DNA from: an uncultured Planctomycetaceae bacterium
GTDB taxonomy: Bacteria; Planctomycetota; Planctomycetia; Planctomycetales; Planctomycetaceae
Assembly: GCA_943787265.1 (NCBI GenBank)
Contig: CALSLT010000031.1
Span: 119,002 to 183,001 of the forward strand
Direction: 5' to 3'
DNA length: 64,000 nt
The position numbers and the translations under genes were made by a program. Positions 16,658 to 26,210 of the stretch are shown here, one piece after another; positions within the stretch are counted from its first letter, which is position 1, and the number at the start of each line of letters is the position of its first letter. The notes below the pieces were generated by a model. It saw only the letters and a list, made by a program, of their open reading frames with translations, made no database searches and was not told where the DNA came from.

Positions 16658-18904
16658 TCAATGGTTAAACAGAAATTCTTTCGAATTCATTAACGCCCAG
16701 ATCAGATCCTGAAAATTTCCACGAGCGGCAGTGCTCCTGGCAATCGGCTTACCCGCGGCGTCAGTCAATGGTTCATTCAAATAAGCGATCGCAGTGGCCA
16801 TCTCGTCCGGGCGAGGCTTTCGAGCAAACGCGGCAAGGTATAGCTCCGTCACCTTATCTTCGTCAGGCGTCTCATCCTTGGCGAGCCGAGCCGCGCGACC
16901 ACTGGCGTAGGCCAGCTTCGACTTAATCTCTGACGAGTTAATCAGGTGAAGACTCTGGGCGAGACTCGACGACTGAACCCGCTCGCACTCGCAGACACTG
17001 AGACTGTTGGGACGACCAAAGACCTGCAGAAGCGGTGACGCCCGGTTGTAGCTATTGTCAGGAAGAGCGACCGCTCGCGTCCCCGGCGGCAGATTGGCAA
17101 AGGTTGTTTTCGCACCGGTCAGAAAGTCGATCGAATCGAGCAGCACTTCGGCCTGCATTCGTTTCGGATAGTACCTCGAATAATTCTGACGATCGACGAG
17201 ATTGTAGTTGTTCGGTTTCGAGCTGAGCTGGTAAGCGCTCGACCGAGTGATCTCCCGAATCAAACTCTTCAAATCAAAGCCGCTGTTGATGAAGTGTTCT
17301 TTCAACGCGGCGAGCAATTCTGGATTCGTCGGAGGATTTGTGTCGCGAATGTCGTCTTCGGGTTCGATCAACCCTCGGGTGAAAAAGTGCTTCCAGTAGC
17401 GGTTGACCAGAGCTTTCGCAAAGAACGGATTCTCTTTGGAACTCATCCAGTCTGCGAGGCGAAGTCGAGGATCGGCGTCGGGCGAAATCTCACCGACGTC
17501 ATCTCCGAAGGCCGCCGGTTTCAAGGCTTCGCCGGTCTTCACATTTTTCGCGGTGGCGATCCCTCGTTTGTGGAAGATCAGATCCTCGCCACGAGTTCCC
17601 GTGGGCTTGCGTCCGACCTGAGTGAAGAAAGCGGCGAAGCTATAATAGTCGTCCTGGCTCCAACGTTCGAACGGATGATGATGACACTGGGCACACTGCA
17701 TTCTCACGCCGAGAAACAGCTGCGCTACATCTTCAAGCTGTTGCTTCGGCTCTTTGACCCGCTTGTACCAGGCAACGGGTGGATTGCCGATCACAGTCCC
17801 GGTTGCAGCCAGAAGTTCGCGGACGACCTGGTCGTACGGAACGTTGGCAAGCAGGCTGTCGCGAATCCATGCGTGGAAGGCGAAGTTGGAGGTGATGTCA
17901 CTCGCATCGTCACGCCGATTCTTCAACAACGGCGTCCATTTGCCAGCAAAGAAATCGGCATAGTCCGGACTCCGCAGCAGCCTGTCGATAACCTGCTCCC
18001 GCTTGTCAGCGGCGGTATTCTCCATGAACGCCGTCGTTTCACTTTCCTTCGGAAGCCTTCCGGCGATGTCGAGCGTCACTCGCCTCAGGAATATCGCATC
18101 GTCGCAAACTTCCGACGGTGGAATTCCAATCGCCTTCAGATTCGCGAAGACATGCTTGTCGACAAAGTTCTTTTCGTCCGGCAACGTTTCTACCGGTGAT
18201 CCCAGAGGAACGGCCGCCGTGAAGACAGCCACCTGGCCCTGGTAACGCACCATCACCGCAACCTTGCCAGGAATGTCCTGAACTTCGACCAGGCCATTCT
18301 CAGACACATGAGCCATTGCTTCGGAGTTGGATTCGTAAAGTGCCAACTCCGTGACGTCGCGCACGCTTCCGTCAGAATATTTTGCGACGGCCTTGAGCTG
18401 TTGCTCACCGGCCATTTTGACGAGCCCACGATCAGGCTGAACTTCGACGGAGACAAGACTCGGTTCAGAACCCGTCCCGAATGGCGTGCCTTGTTCAATC
18501 CAACGACGAATTGTCGCATAGCCAGTGGAATCTTTAGCCAGGCGAATTCCGCCACCATGCGGAGTCTGCCCCGACGCTTTTCGAAGAATCAGACTGCGAT
18601 CGGGGACGGCAGGAAAGAGCCGCCGACCGTGACCGTCTTTGACGAGACTTTCGTAGTCTTCAACTGGCTCGAAACCCAGCAGAGAAAGTTGAAATCCCTT
18701 TTGTCCGCCGCCCGCTTTGGCATGACAAACTCCGACATTGCAACCAGCCTTCGTCAGCACGGGCATGACTTCATTCACAAAGCTGACCGGCTTTGCGATT
18801 TCGCCGCTCAGACCAGCAGATGCAAATAACAGAACGGCGGCTAATGCGCAGAGTCGTCCTGCAGACACTCGAAGATGACTGAAGCGGTGAGAATGATCGG
18901 CCAT
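16658..18904 (-). CDS. DUF1549/DUF1553 planctomycete cytochrome-like protein, second copy
   Basis: A 748-residue protein; ATG at 18904 gives MADHSHRFSHLRVSAGRLCA and a signal peptide, and the open frame further upstream lacks family character. The first haem-like motif is CNVGVCH (C55, C60; CX4CH). An Ig-like region follows, then DUF1549 with CAQCHHHPFERW at about residue 404, and DUF1553 ending LIWALMNSKEFLFNH. It heads the operon DUF1549-PPC-DUF1501, with 8 nt to the next ATG. Compared with 2964-5384 it is shorter, lacking the first Ig-like segment. Electron transfer or polymer modification outside the cytoplasm is plausible but unproven. Confidence 0.92.
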   Translation of the reverse strand: MADHSHRFSHLRVSAGRLCALAAVLLFASAGLSGEIAKPVSFVNEVMPVLTKAGCNVGVCHAKAGGGQKGFQLSLLGFEPVEDYESLVKDGHGRRLFPAVPDRSLILRKASGQTPHGGGIRLAKDSTGYATIRRWIEQGTPFGTGSEPSLVSVEVQPDRGLVKMAGEQQLKAVAKYSDGSVRDVTELALYESNSEAMAHVSENGLVEVQDIPGKVAVMVRYQGQVAVFTAAVPLGSPVETLPDEKNFVDKHVFANLKAIGIPPSEVCDDAIFLRRVTLDIAGRLPKESETTAFMENTAADKREQVIDRLLRSPDYADFFAGKWTPLLKNRRDDASDITSNFAFHAWIRDSLLANVPYDQVVRELLAATGTVIGNPPVAWYKRVKEPKQQLEDVAQLFLGVRMQCAQCHHHPFERWSQDDYYSFAAFFTQVGRKPTGTRGEDLIFHKRGIATAKNVKTGEALKPAAFGDDVGEISPDADPRLRLADWMSSKENPFFAKALVNRYWKHFFTRGLIEPEDDIRDTNPPTNPELLAALKEHFINSGFDLKSLIREITRSSAYQLSSKPNNYNLVDRQNYSRYYPKRMQAEVLLDSIDFLTGAKTTFANLPPGTRAVALPDNSYNRASPLLQVFGRPNSLSVCECERVQSSSLAQSLHLINSSEIKSKLAYASGRAARLAKDETPDEDKVTELYLAAFARKPRPDEMATAIAYLNEPLTDAAGKPIARSTAARGNFQDLIWALMNSKEFLFNH

Positions 18905-18921
18905 GTCGTTTCCGATAGAGG

Positions 18922-19007
18922 CCACGTGGAAGGAGTGACGAAACAGGTCGTCACGAGGGGGAGGGAGTTCAGCGGGTGAATCCTGCGTGACCGAACCAGC
19001 CACGTGG
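18922..19007. promoter_or_regulatory. Paired CCACGTGG palindromes upstream of triad 2
   Basis: Perfect 8-bp palindromes CCACGTGG occur at 18922-18929 and 19000-19007, both within GCCACGTGG, 78 bp apart. They lie 18 and 96 bp upstream of the DUF1549 start. The paired arrangement suggests a regulator binding site; no regulator gene is nearby. The rest of 18905-19174 holds no gene. Confidence 0.35.
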
Positions 19008-19174
19008 GACCGAAATATCCTACCCAACAGAATTCTGCCCGTCGACCTCCAAATGCAGCGCATTCCGCCAAGGGAAGACGTCAGCTATGAAACTGCCATG
19101 CCGCTCCTTGCTAGCTTAGAATTTTGCATTTGTTTTTGGGAGCCATTCAGTCTGGCGTGAAGCCCAAAGCGTAT

Positions 19175-21073
19175 TCAATGTGCGCGTTTCGAAACCGCTA
19201 TTTGCAGGCGGTTCAGGATTTCCTGATGACCAGCAGCGGCATCGGCCATTCCCTTCTCAGTGAGAAAACCAATCAGTGCTTCGCGAGTGGCATTCATCAG
19301 CGGATTGAGCTTCAGAGCAATTTCCGCTTCCTTAATTGCACGTTGTAACTTATCCATGCGCATTAATAGCAGCGCCAGACGGGAATGTCCGTAAGATGAC
19401 GATGGATTGACCTTAACGAAATGTTCGGCCCAGGCGAGAGCCATTTTTAACTCACCAGATCGCTCGTTAAGTTGCATCAGCGAATCGATTACTGATTCAT
19501 GCCCAGGCATCTCGCTAAACGCTCGTCCCAACGTGTCTTTACCTGGATCGAGCTGCCCGATCCTCACTTGAGTCTTTCCAAGAGCGTTTTTCAACGCGAC
19601 ATCGTGTTCATTAAACCTGTCTATCTGTTGGAGTCGCCTGAATGCTTCTCTGGAAAAATCGCTTGCCATCGGCTCTGAAAAGTTGGCAAAAATGATGGCT
19701 TCAGCACGAAGAATCTCCGCTCTTGGTACGGGAAACATTTCAGGTGAAAACGGTACTGGCGGCCCACCAGCTATCGCCTGGTGACTTCTATCTGGTTGCG
19801 GACTCTTCAATACACGATGATCTGTTTGTGACGTATGCGGAACATCACTGGCATCCCGCTTTCGCATATGACATTTGATGCATGAATCTCCAGGAGAGAG
19901 CTGCAGCCGGGCCTGACGATCAAGTGAACAGTGATTCGTCTCCTTGTGACATGACAAGCAGCGCTCGCGAAAAAAACTCACACGTTCCGCTTTCGAAGGG
20001 ATTGAATGTGGGTCGTGACAGGAAACACACCCGAGTTTTCCGTTAGACCTCTTGAAACAAACGCTCTCGTGCATTTGTTCAACCTGACTGACAGCACGCG
20101 CCGAGCCACCATTCGTTTCGGCCGAACTGCTTGAAACAAAGACGGCCCAGACATCCGACAGCAGTGAACCTGGGCGAAAACTGAATTCCGACTGTCCAGT
20201 CCGCGGCACACGATTGGTGCCGTGAAGATGACACTGAAAGCAAATGCTATCCCGTTTGGCTGGGCTCAGTTTGGCAGGATTGACAATTGAATCCTGCCGG
20301 TCGAATTCGTACGGTTTGTATTGTAGATCGATGTGCTCCTTGCCAGGGCCGTGACATCGTTCGCAGCCGATCGACATCTCGAAAAAAGGTTCTTTTGCGA
20401 AACGATGCGGCCCGTTTCGTTCCTGACGGACTGTCCCAGCGTGACAGGCAATGCATCCATCGGCCACGCGTCTTTCAAAACGAGGGTGCGCTTGGGGATC
20501 GTAACCCGGCGAGAGATCCCATCGTGCCCCTTCGGAGTACCACGTAACTGGAGACATGAACAAGAGGCCATCTCGATTCAGAAGATATGAGCGACCTCGC
20601 TGACCTGACCCAACTGCAAATTCTACTGATTCAGATTGCCGGTAGATCACATTTCCATTTACGTCCAGAAACTGCTCGAAATGCCGAATCGTTCCATCGA
20701 CCGATTCGACTCCGTACTCGCGAGGTCCATCGGGACTGAACAACGTATTCTGTATGTAATCCTCAATCGGCTTTGAACCTGGAACAGTAGATATTGACCG
20801 GGCCATGGGGTGCCGCTGAAATTTCTCCGCGATCTCCGCATGACACTCGGCGCATCGACTGCTGCCAACGTACCCTATCGCAGAAGGCTCGGAGATCTGC
20901 GAGATGAGTTCTCGAGTTTGAGGCGTAACAGACAAGGGGAAGCTGCCCACACTGCCACTCATTGGCTCTATGTGGTCATGATTTGGCAGCTCGTCGGCAA
21001 CTCGATTTCGCCACAGCAATATGCCACAAGCAAAAACGACCGACAGCAACATCAGAGGAATCAGGCGGCGCAT
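19175..21073 (-). CDS. Seven-haem cytochrome with C-terminal TPR region
   Basis: About 632 residues. ATG at 21073 is chosen because GGAG lies 5 nt upstream; an in-frame GTG at 21091 is an alternative. The N-terminal helix (LIPLMLLSVVFACGILLW) anchors it to the membrane. Seven CxxCH motifs are present: CAECH (74), CIACH (207), CERCH (237), CFQCH (278), CVSCH (349), CLSCH (372) and CIKCH (398). The spacing resembles cytochrome c554/NrfA-type multihaem proteins. From about 440 the chain is helical with TPR-like units (SSSYGHSRLALLLMRMDKLQ). This cytochrome-plus-TPR pattern occurs in PVC genomes beside ASPIC/UnbV genes, as here. Electron transfer is certain in type; donor and acceptor are unknown. 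Confidence 0.88.
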   Translation of the reverse strand: MRRLIPLMLLSVVFACGILLWRNRVADELPNHDHIEPMSGSVGSFPLSVTPQTRELISQISEPSAIGYVGSSRCAECHAEIAEKFQRHPMARSISTVPGSKPIEDYIQNTLFSPDGPREYGVESVDGTIRHFEQFLDVNGNVIYRQSESVEFAVGSGQRGRSYLLNRDGLLFMSPVTWYSEGARWDLSPGYDPQAHPRFERRVADGCIACHAGTVRQERNGPHRFAKEPFFEMSIGCERCHGPGKEHIDLQYKPYEFDRQDSIVNPAKLSPAKRDSICFQCHLHGTNRVPRTGQSEFSFRPGSLLSDVWAVFVSSSSAETNGGSARAVSQVEQMHESVCFKRSNGKLGCVSCHDPHSIPSKAERVSFFRERCLSCHKETNHCSLDRQARLQLSPGDSCIKCHMRKRDASDVPHTSQTDHRVLKSPQPDRSHQAIAGGPPVPFSPEMFPVPRAEILRAEAIIFANFSEPMASDFSREAFRRLQQIDRFNEHDVALKNALGKTQVRIGQLDPGKDTLGRAFSEMPGHESVIDSLMQLNERSGELKMALAWAEHFVKVNPSSSYGHSRLALLLMRMDKLQRAIKEAEIALKLNPLMNATREALIGFLTEKGMADAAAGHQEILNRLQIAVSKRAH

Positions 21074-21249
21074 CTTGACTCCATATCCCACACTTCAAGA
21101 TGAAACATGTGGCCACTCGCGAGACATGCGGTTTCCGCAAGCTAAGGCAAATCGCAAGAGCATTGCCAGATACATTTTCAGTCAGAGAACTACTCTTCTG
21201 CAATTTGCAAGTCGTGCCCAGTTACCTTCAGAGAAGCCACCAACATGGT

Positions 21250-23076
21250 CTATTCAATATGTACCGAACCATCAGGATTACCAGCTGTTGGTTCAATAAA
21301 CACCACCGAACGATCGATGGTTGTCCCCTTCAACGTTTGCAGAGTACCAGTTGGCCACACCACATCAATATCTACGGCAGAGCCATGCTTCCCAAATCCG
21401 AACACCAATACGTGTTCGTGACTGCTGCAAAAACTGGTCCCCCCCACAAGCTCCTGCATCAGAACTTTGTCCCCAGCACGCACCAGCACCCGACACCCAA
21501 CACCATTTCGGTTACTGACAACACCAGTAAAAGCCACTTTAAGCCAATGACCACGATCGGAGTCATTTCGCAACAACCACGTTGACGAGTTCTGATTCAC
21601 TATCAAGAGATCAAGATCACCGTCGCAATCGTAGTCTCCTCCAGCAATTCCTCGGCCGACAGACTTTTCCTGGAAGACGTCACCAGACTTGTCCGAGCAA
21701 TCGTCCCAACTATCGCCGACAAGAGTCAGAAGCTGTAGCGACTGCTCATAACCATCTCCATCCGCGTTCCGCTCGTCGATGTGACCGTTGGCAACGATAA
21801 GCTCAGGAGTTCCATTCTGATCGAAGTCGTGCATAAACGCTCCAAAGCCCAGTCGATCCAACGAGGCTTTCCGAATTCCGACGTTACTCGAGATGTCCTC
21901 AAAACCCGCCGGGCCCAAGTTCTGATAGAGCGTATTTGACTCACCCGTGAAATGCGTCAGAAAAATATCTATCAACTGATCGTTATCGAAGTCACCAACT
22001 GCAATCCCCATACTGGCCTGAAGAGAGCCGCTTCCGCTCACGGCCGTTCCCAGCCTCACTGCTGACTCAACGAATCTGCGACCGTCGGGACGCGACTCTG
22101 CCTGATTTATGAAAAGGAAATTCGCAGTCGTGTCGTTGGCGACGTAAACGTCAGGCCATCCATTATTGTCAAAATCAGCGACCGCCACACCAAGTGCCTT
22201 ACTGCCATCGCCTTTCAGCCCCCACTTGTCAGCTACAGGTGTGAATGTCCCATCACCCAGATTCTCGAAGCATTCATCTGGCCAAGGGGCAAGTTGACGA
22301 GGGTGGCACAGCGCAGACTCACCATCCTTCTCACACAACAGCGGGGCAAGCGGGTCGTACTTCAGGTAGTTGCATACGTAGAGATCCAGATCCCCGTCCA
22401 AATCAAGATCTCCCCAAGCGGAGCTGGAACTCCATCGTCCGTCATCGGTGCCAGTCTGACCGCCAATCTCCTCAAACGTACCATCGCCCTGATTTCGGTA
22501 CATCCGATTTGCGCCTACGTTCGTCACGTAGAAATCAACGAATCCATCATTATCAAAATCTGCAGCACTTACACCTTGCCCATAACTTCGATCGTTCACG
22601 CCCGCACCCGGACTTACACTGTCAAACGTGCCCCCCTCTCGCTGCCGAAATAACAAATTACCAGAACATCCAGAGCGGTCCTCGGAACCTGGTCGTTCAC
22701 CTTGGACAAGATAGCAATCCAACAGTCCATCGTGGTCCATGTCCAGCCAGCAGGCACCTCCCCCCAAAGACTCAACCATTAGAACATCGCCACTGGCGCC
22801 ATTGCGATAGGTGTGTTCAATCCCCCCGTCGCCTCGGACTCTAGTCAACAACGGAACGCTATCCAGTCGCGCGCTATCGACCTGGTCCTGGCTCGGTGGC
22901 GTTGCGTGCTGCACTCGAGGCGAAAACGCTACTGACGTTGAATCCTCGACAGATAAGCCCAGAGGATTCGGGGCATCCTCTCGCCCGCAGCCTGATGCTG
23001 CTGCAACTAAGGCCAGAACGACCAGCACTAAAACAACAGGGTGCTGCATGAGTGTCGTGTGATCGCGACTGATCAT
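21250..23076 (-). CDS. ASPIC/UnbV FG-GAP (CRTAC1-type) lipoprotein
   Basis: About 608 residues. The start is uncertain: ATG at 23076 gives an N-region with Arg and His, while 23049 also opens a signal peptide. The lipobox ends ...LVAAASGC. Many FG-GAP/VCBS units follow with Asp-rich calcium loops (DMDHDGLLDCYLV, DFDNDGFVDFYVTN, DLDLDGDLDLYVCN, DFDNDQLIDIFLTH), together a beta-propeller. The C-terminal ASPIC/UnbV domain contains RNGVGCRVLV and IDVVWPTGTLQTL. The family is extracellular and calcium-binding; its bacterial role is unknown. It lies between a DUF1559 protein and the seven-haem TPR cytochrome on the same strand, with 176 nt to the latter, so co-transcription is possible. Confidence 0.88.
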   Translation of the reverse strand: MISRDHTTLMQHPVVLVLVVLALVAAASGCGREDAPNPLGLSVEDSTSVAFSPRVQHATPPSQDQVDSARLDSVPLLTRVRGDGGIEHTYRNGASGDVLMVESLGGGACWLDMDHDGLLDCYLVQGERPGSEDRSGCSGNLLFRQREGGTFDSVSPGAGVNDRSYGQGVSAADFDNDGFVDFYVTNVGANRMYRNQGDGTFEEIGGQTGTDDGRWSSSSAWGDLDLDGDLDLYVCNYLKYDPLAPLLCEKDGESALCHPRQLAPWPDECFENLGDGTFTPVADKWGLKGDGSKALGVAVADFDNNGWPDVYVANDTTANFLFINQAESRPDGRRFVESAVRLGTAVSGSGSLQASMGIAVGDFDNDQLIDIFLTHFTGESNTLYQNLGPAGFEDISSNVGIRKASLDRLGFGAFMHDFDQNGTPELIVANGHIDERNADGDGYEQSLQLLTLVGDSWDDCSDKSGDVFQEKSVGRGIAGGDYDCDGDLDLLIVNQNSSTWLLRNDSDRGHWLKVAFTGVVSNRNGVGCRVLVRAGDKVLMQELVGGTSFCSSHEHVLVFGFGKHGSAVDIDVVWPTGTLQTLKGTTIDRSVVFIEPTAGNPDGSVHIE

Positions 23077-23175
23077 AACCGCAGACACTTGAACACAGGG
23101 CGTACCGCGCAAAGAAACTCCCCCGACGGAATTCCGCCAGGGGAGTACAAGTCATCAAGATTGCATCAATCGATC

Positions 23176-24240
23176 TTAGAATTCGCCGACAGTGTTTCTG
23201 TCATTGCGAACTGCCAAGTTGTATCGAACAGTGTGGTCGATGTTCTCATTAAGAAAGATGACTGCGCCATCGGCTAGCATTCCATGGCAACCACCAACGT
23301 GATTACTACTCGGAGTCTCACACCGCAAATCGTTCGCTCCTTGTTGCCACGTTGGATTGTTGAATCCATTGATCGGGTTTCGCAGATTATGGATGGCCCC
23401 CAACGGCGTCATCCAAGCAGCATAGGTACTCGGTCGAAAGTCAAACTGGGCACCATTGCCACCTCGCCAGTGGTAATTCTCGAACACGGCGATCGTCTGT
23501 GAGGTTCCATCGACAATATCTTTGATCTTGTGGCCTCCACCGTAATTGAAAACGCCATTTACTTTTGACCACTCGTTGGCCCGCTCACCATTCACCCAAG
23601 GTGTTCCTGCCTGACCTTTCTGGCCGAGTGGTGTACCGTTTGGATTTGTTCCCTGAATCAGACTATCTGGTACAGCTCCACAGTCTTTCCAGCCGCCCCA
23701 GACATGTCCCATGCTACCGACATAGTCGGTTCGAGCACCGGCAACAGCTCCCCCGTTCCACCGATAACCACCATTGCGTGAGTCCGGGACGAGGTTTGGC
23801 ATCTCGTTAGAAGGACACAACAATGACGAAATGATCGTCCTCCGTATGGCCGCATTCCGGCCCTGGTCATTGATGTTCTGATTCCACGGAGTCCCAGTCT
23901 CGTTGTGGAAATCGACCTGTTCATAAAGTGGAGTCTGATCGAGATACGGCAAAGACATAACCAACCAGGAAAATCCACCGGTTGTTCCGGCTGGCTGGGG
24001 GCCATTCGTAAAACGATGGTTCTGAGTCGGGAAAATTCCATGTACGTCATGGTAGTTGTGCATTGCCAGTCCGAGTTGCTTCAGATTGCTTTTGCACTGG
24101 GAGCGTCTGGCGGCTTCTCTCGCCTGCTGAACTGCAGGCAATAGCAACGCCACAAGAATTGCGATAATTGCAATTACGACAAGCAGTTCGATGAGCGTGA
24201 AAGCACGCCGGAACTGCCACAGCATTTTCGGACTCTTCAT
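23176..24240 (-). CDS. DUF1559 pseudopilin-like protein
   Basis: A 354-residue protein with a type IV pilin-like N-terminus (RRAFTLIELLVVIAIIAI) including the prepilin cleavage/methylation site before F and the conserved Glu at +5. It continues ARRSQCKSNLKQLGLAMHNY, the hallmark of DUF1559 proteins, which planctomycetes carry in large numbers. The C-terminal part has the usual SSNHVGGCHGMLADGAV text (H-x-GG near the end). It is processed by a prepilin peptidase not in the window. Full family length and intact. The gap to the downstream ASPIC gene is about 100 nt. The role is thought to be surface or pseudopilus structure, not shown. Confidence 0.92.
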   Translation of the reverse strand: MKSPKMLWQFRRAFTLIELLVVIAIIAILVALLLPAVQQAREAARRSQCKSNLKQLGLAMHNYHDVHGIFPTQNHRFTNGPQPAGTTGGFSWLVMSLPYLDQTPLYEQVDFHNETGTPWNQNINDQGRNAAIRRTIISSLLCPSNEMPNLVPDSRNGGYRWNGGAVAGARTDYVGSMGHVWGGWKDCGAVPDSLIQGTNPNGTPLGQKGQAGTPWVNGERANEWSKVNGVFNYGGGHKIKDIVDGTSQTIAVFENYHWRGGNGAQFDFRPSTYAAWMTPLGAIHNLRNPINGFNNPTWQQGANDLRCETPSSNHVGGCHGMLADGAVIFLNENIDHTVRYNLAVRNDRNTVGEF

Positions 24241-24590
24241 CGTGAGGGCTCCAATTTAGAGAGATTAGAAGAAGACACACGGGCACTAAAATATCATGCT
24301 CGAATGCAAAACAATGGATGGGCGAAGATAGAAAGCTACAACAACTACACATTCAGCATCACCGATTGTTGGCCGGATTTTTCAGAATGTCAAGAGCCAC
24401 AAAAAGGCCACCCCAACCAATCCCAACCAATCCCAACCAATCCCAACACATTAGCACACATTCAGCACGAAAATCTTGATTCGTCTCAAACACGCGACAC
24501 AGAACTACGAACCTTGACGTACGCACATACTCACAACCAACTCAGCACGGGACTCTGCCACCCGGCTCCGAAGGGGAACTACAGCCTCCG
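24241..24590. other. Gap with 10-bp tandem repeat
   Basis: This 350-bp gap upstream of the DUF1559 gene contains CCCAACCAAT repeated three times plus a partial unit (24412-24447). The surrounding DNA is rich in CA/AC. No gene, hairpin terminator or clear promoter was recognised; the DUF1559 promoter is expected within 24241-24400. Confidence 0.6.
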
Positions 24591-25889
24591 CTACCTGTAG
24601 TTAATCATCATACGAATTCGGGTCTGAAGGGATGCTGCCGTTACTTGATCACCGCAAGCCATGCAAAAATTTCTCATCTTCGTGAGAACTTCCGGGGAAA
24701 CGGCGCGTGCGTCGGACAGTTGCAGAATGTCCTTCCTTAATTCCTTACCCTGCAGGGCAATTAGTTGTGCACGTTCGGCGCCGTCCAATTCTTTTTTCTT
24801 CCGAAGCGTAGATGCAAGACTGTGCCATGTTTCCCAATCCTGAGGGAACAGCTCAAGTGATTTCCGAAATGCCTGCTCCGCTTCGTCAAACTCTTCGAAT
24901 TGATGGTGGTACCAGCCACGAAATCGCCAGAAGACGCTGTCGTTCCAAGCATGAGGAGGTACGCCGGCAAGAAGTTGCCCAACTACGTCGGTGTCGTCCC
25001 GATCTACAGCCAATCGCAATAGGTACCGCAATAATGATGTGTTGTCAGGAAATTCTCTGGCAAGGTCTCGAATGGCACCGTGCCGTTTCTCTTTCTCCGC
25101 CAACGGTTCGTTATCGACGTTCGCCGCCTGATCTCTGGCGGCAGAAAGCTGGATAGCGGACGCCACGCGAAACAACTGGCTATCCGGCTTATTCCGAAGC
25201 CAAGTTTGATTCAACCGATACCCGTTACTGAACGTCAAGCGGCTGGCCAATTGTAAATAGACGTAGGCATCTGGTGGTTCAGCACCAACCTCAATTGCCT
25301 GATGAATCTGTTCAAGCATTTTGACACGCTGCAGCGTGATGGCATAAAAGAAGATCAACCGTTGGTGTGCGGTGATCAATGTTTCATTCAGTTTCAAGAG
25401 TTTTTTTAAGACTGGCACGGCCTTGAGTGGTTGACCGAGGTCCTCAAAGTACAGACTCGATGCTACCAAAAGTGCAGCCTCCGTCTTGTCGTCCTGGCCC
25501 GGCACCTGCGATAGAAGCTCCGCAGCTCGGTCGAGTTGCCCCAGTTCCTGAAATCCCTGTGCTTGATGCAGCCAGGCATCTGCAGCTTCTGAATCCCATT
25601 CTGACCAGGCAGATGCAGTCTCTATCAGGGCGGTCCAATCTTCGCGGCCAATCGCCTGCCGGCATGCCGACTGAAAATCTGTCTGTTTCTGAGCGTTCAG
25701 GCCTTTCTGCCAGTACCAGATGCCGGGTACCAGAAGCGTCAACACACACACGATCACACACCATCGGAACTTTGCTCCCGGGTGAGCAGTCGTTCCGATT
25801 TCGGGAGCGGTAGTTTCCGCGTCAGTGGATTCTGTCACAGAGTTTTTGTCTAATTCAGTTTCTCGGATTGGTTCGTCTTTATCGGACAT
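24591..25889 (-). CDS. Membrane-anchored TPR protein
   Basis: About 432 residues from ATG at 25889 (MSDKDEPIRETELDKN), preferred over a longer frame that would overlap the divergent lipoprotein region. An acidic cytoplasmic lead (1-40) is followed by one transmembrane helix (WCVIVCVLTLLVPGIWYW, about 44-61). A helical TPR array runs to the end, with units such as DRAAELLSQVPGQDD and DEAEQAFRKSLELFPQDW. No enzyme motif. It belongs, by position, to the ASPIC/cytochrome cluster, where TPR proteins recur; it could hold partners at the membrane. Family-level call only. Confidence 0.85.
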   Translation of the reverse strand: MSDKDEPIRETELDKNSVTESTDAETTAPEIGTTAHPGAKFRWCVIVCVLTLLVPGIWYWQKGLNAQKQTDFQSACRQAIGREDWTALIETASAWSEWDSEAADAWLHQAQGFQELGQLDRAAELLSQVPGQDDKTEAALLVASSLYFEDLGQPLKAVPVLKKLLKLNETLITAHQRLIFFYAITLQRVKMLEQIHQAIEVGAEPPDAYVYLQLASRLTFSNGYRLNQTWLRNKPDSQLFRVASAIQLSAARDQAANVDNEPLAEKEKRHGAIRDLAREFPDNTSLLRYLLRLAVDRDDTDVVGQLLAGVPPHAWNDSVFWRFRGWYHHQFEEFDEAEQAFRKSLELFPQDWETWHSLASTLRKKKELDGAERAQLIALQGKELRKDILQLSDARAVSPEVLTKMRNFCMACGDQVTAASLQTRIRMMINYR

Positions 25890-25970
25890 GCCCCGGATCA
25901 CCTGTTGATGTTCAGATTGGTTGGCCCGTCTGTATTTTCTCGTTTTTTGAAAGCCTTTGGAAAGAACGAC

Positions 25971-26156
25971 ATGAAACACTTCCTCGCATTCTTAGTTGCT
26001 GCTCTAATCCTGCCTGGTTGCGGCGCTGGAACTCCAACACCCACCATTGACCCAAATGCTCCCGCAGCCGGTGAACCCACACCCGATGCAGAAACACTGA
26101 TGGATCCTGCAGCCTTTGACAACTACGCAGCCGAGCAGGATGCGGCGGCTGAATGA
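25971..26156 (+). CDS. Small lipoprotein (61 residues)
   Basis: ATG at 25971 has GAAAGAA upstream and opens MKHFLAFLVAALILPGCGAG, a lipoprotein signal with lipobox LPGC (lipid Cys at residue 17). The mature part is about 45 residues, Pro/Thr/Ala-rich and acidic, ending NYAAEQDAAAE. The upstream in-frame ATG at 25905 is rejected since it would place 22 extra residues before the signal. It diverges from the TPR gene and is followed by a strong terminator, which supports a real, separately transcribed gene. Function not recognised. Confidence 0.7.
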   Translation: MKHFLAFLVAALILPGCGAGTPTPTIDPNAPAAGEPTPDAETLMDPAAFDNYAAEQDAAAE

Positions 26157-26210
26157 CGGCTGCATTCATCCAGATATTCAAGCTGCGAGTTCTGTAAAAC
26201 GAACTTCATA

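Noticed and set aside
22245..22844. Plus-strand open frame of 199 codons
   Set aside because: It lies opposite the FG-GAP repeats; Arg/His/Pro-rich text is what antisense of Asp/Gly-rich loops gives.
24412..24447. CRISPR-like array
   Set aside because: Units are 10 bp and directly adjacent with no spacers, and no cas genes are near.
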